A stretch of DNA of 64,000 nt from Streptococcus sp. HF-1907 (lineage in GTDB: Bacteria; Bacillota; Bacilli; Lactobacillales; Streptococcaceae), in assembly GCF_015594605.1 (NCBI RefSeq), contig NZ_JADNQT010000010.1, positions 1 through 64,000 on the forward strand, given 5' to 3'. The position numbers and the translations under genes were made by a program. Numbering within the stretch: the first letter of the stretch is position 1; the number at the start of each line of letters is the position of its first letter. The notes under the pieces were generated by a model. It saw only the letters and a list, made by a program, of their open reading frames with translations. It did not search any database and was not told where the DNA came from. Positions 61,833 through 64,000 of this stretch are shown piece after piece.

Positions 61833-62571
61833 AGATAATCTCCTTCAAATACAAACCATTTCCCGCTGCCGTTGGACCAGCCAAGTCACGATTTTTAGCT
61901 TCCAAAATCGTCTTAATCTGGCTAACTGGCATACGACCATTCCCAATTTTCAAAAGGGTGCCAACCATATTTCTGACCTGCTTATAGAGAAATCCATTTC
62001 CTGTGAAGGTAAAAATCAAGAAATTTTGGTCCTCTTCAAAGCGAATATCTGCCTTGAAGATGGTCCGAACCTTGTTTTCCACGCTGGTTCCCGATGCGGT
62101 AAATCCTGTAAAATCATGAGTTCCCACCAAGTCCTTGATTGCTTCCTGCATCGGCTCAAAAGCAACTGGATAAGGATAGTGGGTCGCATAATTTCTCATC
62201 ATTGGATTTTTGGGACGACCAATATCTACCAAAAACTCGTAAGTCTTGAAATGCTTATTGTAGCGGGCGTGAAAGTCGTCGGAAACTTGTTCCACGGCTA
62301 CAATGTCAATATCGTCTGGGCACTGGGTATCTAGTCCAAAGCGCAGCTTTTCCACATCACGTATCTGAGGCAAATCAAAGTGAATCACCTGTCCATAAGC
62401 ATGCACTCCCGCATCCGTCCGCCCCGCCCCGTGAATGGTCACTGGAGTACCGCTATTCAAACGCAAGAGGGTCTTTTCAATCTCTTCTTGAATCGTGCGG
62501 CAATGTGGCTGGCGCTGAAAGCCTGAAAAATCTGTCCCGTCATAGGAAATAATTGCTTTATATCGTGTCAT
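61798..62571 (-). CDS. truA: tRNA pseudouridine(38-40) synthase TruA
   Basis: Makes pseudouridine at positions 38-40 of tRNA anticodon arms. 257 residues. Catalytic Asp53 in [33 protein letters not shown] at the N-terminus; [14 protein letters not shown] in the second half. Overlaps the downstream kinase. Confidence 0.96.
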   Translation of the reverse strand: MTRYKAIISYDGTDFSGFQRQPHCRTIQEEIEKTLLRLNSGTPVTIHGAGRTDAGVHAYGQVIHFDLPQIRDVEKLRFGLDTQCPDDIDIVAVEQVSDDFHARYNKHFKTYEFLVDIGRPKNPMMRNYATHYPYPVAFEPMQEAIKDLVGTHDFTGFTASGTSVENKVRTIFKADIRFEEDQNFLIFTFTGNGFLYKQVRNMVGTLLKIGNGRMPVSQIKTILEAKNRDLAGPTAAGNGLYLKEIIYEQEYSSNFGK

Positions 62572-62630
62572 GTTGTTATTTTACCATCATTCTATCATCA
62601 AAACTAGAAAGTCAGATATCAACTGTCCCC

Positions 62631-63875
62631 CTACAAAATATATTTTAGCAAGGCCTTCAAAAACTCTTCATCGGATAGTCGAAGCAGATGCTCGTTGACT
62701 AGTTGACGATAAGATTGTGGCATGGCATCACCGTAGGCTACTACCTGCCACAGTTTGATCTGCGGAGGGAGTTTTACAATCAGCTGATCTTGATGGATAC
62801 TGTATTCTGGCAACTGAGCATAGGAAGCTAACCGCTCTTGCCAGTTTTCCAAGCGCTGCTGGAACTTTGCTCGCAGACGTTTGATATTCTTGGCATAGAG
62901 CCCATTTTCAATGTAAAGCGCCAGCGCTTTTTGCAAAATCAAATTCGTGTCATAATCCATGAGCTTCTTGTAAGCGATAAAGGGACTTTTCAGGTCGTGA
63001 GGTAGGCAAATAGTGGCCAATCGCAGAGCTGAAAAGACGGTATTGGAAAAGGATTTGAGGTAGATGACCCGCCCCTTGGTATCGTAATAATGCAGTGGCG
63101 ACTGATTAGCAAAGTCAGACATGTAGTCATCCTCCACCAAATACACATCGTAGCGCTCGGCTAGCGCCACCAAACGCCTCATCTCCGTCGGACTGTAAGA
63201 CGTTCCCAAAGGATTGTGCAAACGTGGAATGAGGTAGAAAAACTTGATAGGCTGAGTCCGAAAAAGATGTTCCAGAGTCTCAAAATCCAGACCATCCAAA
63301 TCCCGAGCCACACTATGGTAAACAAGTCCCTGCTCCTCCAACAAATCCAGCATCCGAGGATAGGTCGGCTCTTCGACAACCACTTCCGTTTTACCATTTG
63401 GAAAAGCCAACTGATTGAGAATGTATAGCGCCTGCTGGCTCCCAGCCGTAATCACCAAATGCTCAATCGGCACGTAAACCCCGCTATCTGCCAACAAGCC
63501 ATGCACCGCCTCAATCAAATCAGGCAAACCTTCCTGACGATGATAGTAATTAAATAGATAATCTTCGCGTCCAATCAAGGTTTCATTTAGGCAGAGCCGA
63601 AAGTCCTCATAGGCATCATTGGCGACCTCGCTTTCGGGCAAATCCACTGGTTCCACCTCTTGATTAGGCAGGTCAAAGACATAGTAGCCAGACCGCGGTT
63701 TGGCATAGATGTAGCGCTCAAATTTCAATTCCAGAAGCGCCCTCTGAGCAGTATCCTTGTTGCAAGAAAATTGCTGCGCTAGCTGTCGAATAGAGGGCAT
63801 ACGGTCACCCGATACTAGCTGCCCATCCTCAATAGCCCCAATCAAATACTGCTTAATGTCTGCCAACTTAGTCAT
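62631..63875 (-). CDS. MocR-type regulator (GntR HTH plus aminotransferase-like domain)
   Basis: 414 residues. An N-terminal winged helix of about 65 residues (MPSIRQLAQQFSCNKDTAQRALLELK) is followed by a fold-type I PLP domain, with PLP lysine in VIYLKSFSNTVFSALRL and VVVEEPTYPRMLDLLEEQG. Such proteins (PdxR, GabR) sense PLP or its adducts. Lying 60 bases upstream of truA-kinase-S component, on the same strand, it may control vitamin B6 uptake and salvage; a simple aminotransferase is unlikely because of the HTH. Confidence 0.85.
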   Translation of the reverse strand: MTKLADIKQYLIGAIEDGQLVSGDRMPSIRQLAQQFSCNKDTAQRALLELKFERYIYAKPRSGYYVFDLPNQEVEPVDLPESEVANDAYEDFRLCLNETLIGREDYLFNYYHRQEGLPDLIEAVHGLLADSGVYVPIEHLVITAGSQQALYILNQLAFPNGKTEVVVEEPTYPRMLDLLEEQGLVYHSVARDLDGLDFETLEHLFRTQPIKFFYLIPRLHNPLGTSYSPTEMRRLVALAERYDVYLVEDDYMSDFANQSPLHYYDTKGRVIYLKSFSNTVFSALRLATICLPHDLKSPFIAYKKLMDYDTNLILQKALALYIENGLYAKNIKRLRAKFQQRLENWQERLASYAQLPEYSIHQDQLIVKLPPQIKLWQVVAYGDAMPQSYRQLVNEHLLRLSDEEFLKALLKYIL

Positions 63876-63936
63876 CTTCTATCCCCCTACACACATTTTC
63901 TCCATTCTACACTAATCTCTCACCACTGACAATAAA

Positions 63937-63969
63937 AATAGGATTGGGAACTGAGTCCACAATCCTATT
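63937..63969 (-). terminator. Terminator of the gene beyond the window edge
   Basis: Perfect ten-base stem AATAGGATTG / CAATCCTATT, then TTTATTG on the minus strand. It separates the upstream minus-strand gene from the MocR gene. Confidence 0.85.
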
Positions 63970-63977
63970 TGTCATAT

Positions 63978-64000
63978 TTATTCCCCTTCAAAGGCATCTT
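63978..64000 (-). CDS. Possible C-terminal end of an unidentified gene
   Basis: The minus strand reads GATGCCTTTGAAGGGGAATAA, giving DAFEGE and stop at 63978-63980, nine bases before a terminator stem. Too short to identify; another frame (KMPLKGNKYDK, stop inside the terminator) is less likely. Confidence 0.35.

Noticed and set aside
61759..62334. 191-residue plus-strand ORF over truA
   Set aside because: Antisense shadow with no RBS; truA on the minus strand is intact.

Overview
The window is typical low-GC streptococcal chromosome. Gene content and order (mecA-rgpG-sufCDSUB, rpmB-asp23-fakA, tig-rpoE-pyrG, dut-radA-carbonic anhydrase, an incomplete TCA branch acn-citZ-icd, an intact ilv cluster, oleate hydratase) point to Streptococcus, and I lean towards the S. 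bovis/S. equinus complex. That species-level guess is inference from gene content, not from any alignment. Almost every gene lies on the minus strand, so minus is probably the leading strand here. The plus-strand exceptions are dacA, an amino-acid ABC transporter, a broken vanZ, a 39-residue gene, a small peptide plus oleate hydratase, and an MscS channel.

Layout. 1-392: 3' end of an ISL3-type insertion sequence. 0.5-6.3 kb: oppABCDF oligopeptide importer whose binding protein lacks a lipobox cysteine. 6.5-7.7 kb: dacA. 8.2-13.4 kb: sufCDSUB iron-sulfur assembly operon. 13.5-16.4 kb: rgpG, mecA, uppP (cell-envelope polymer initiation, Clp adaptor, lipid carrier recycling). 16.5-18.4 kb: DUF2207 membrane protein. 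18.5-20.8 kb: fused binding-protein/permease plus ATPase for polar amino acids. 21-21.8 kb: 41-nt repeat array and a vanZ gene with an early stop. 21.9-26.8 kb: icd, citZ, acnA, giving 2-oxoglutarate and hence glutamate. 27-28.3 kb: 39-residue gene and SPFH protein. 28.5-35.1 kb: ilvD, ilvBNCA, making branched-chain amino acids. 35.3-39.1 kb: fakA, asp23 and rpmB, interrupted by a complete 1,494-bp IS4-type element that landed in the rpmB terminator. 39.2-40.9 kb: a decayed second IS. 41.2-47.3 kb: fba, argH, argG, gltX, with a highly structured 760-bp gap between argG and argH. 47.35-47.57 kb: a 216-bp element with 23-nt perfect inverted ends. 48.1-49.9 kb: a 45-residue membrane peptide and oleate hydratase. 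50-53.7 kb: LiaF-like protein, LytTR regulator, carbonic anhydrase, radA, dut. 53.85 kb: tRNA-Leu(AAG). 54-59 kb: hydrolase, pyrG, rpoE, tig. 59.1-60 kb: mscS. 60-63.9 kb: DUF436 protein, ECF S component, PdxK/ThiD kinase, truA and a MocR-type regulator.

Regulatory reading. CodY-like boxes (AATTTTCWGAAAATT with one or two mismatches) lie in front of opp, acnA-citZ-icd, ilvD and ilvBNCA, so peptide import, glutamate precursor synthesis and branched-chain amino acid synthesis in this window appear to be under one nutritional control. The acnA box lies inside the -35/-10 spacer. pyrG has the GGGC start and leader terminator of the CTP-sensing reiterative-transcription attenuator. argG has a near-consensus promoter whose -10 lies in an ArgR-like palindrome. 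The sufC leader has two perfect inverted repeats.

The most unexplained items are the argG-argH structured gap, the 216-bp inverted-repeat element, two separate 41-nt-period arrays, the peptide upstream of oleate hydratase and the cysteine-free OppA. All positions were read by eye; no database search or folding program was used.
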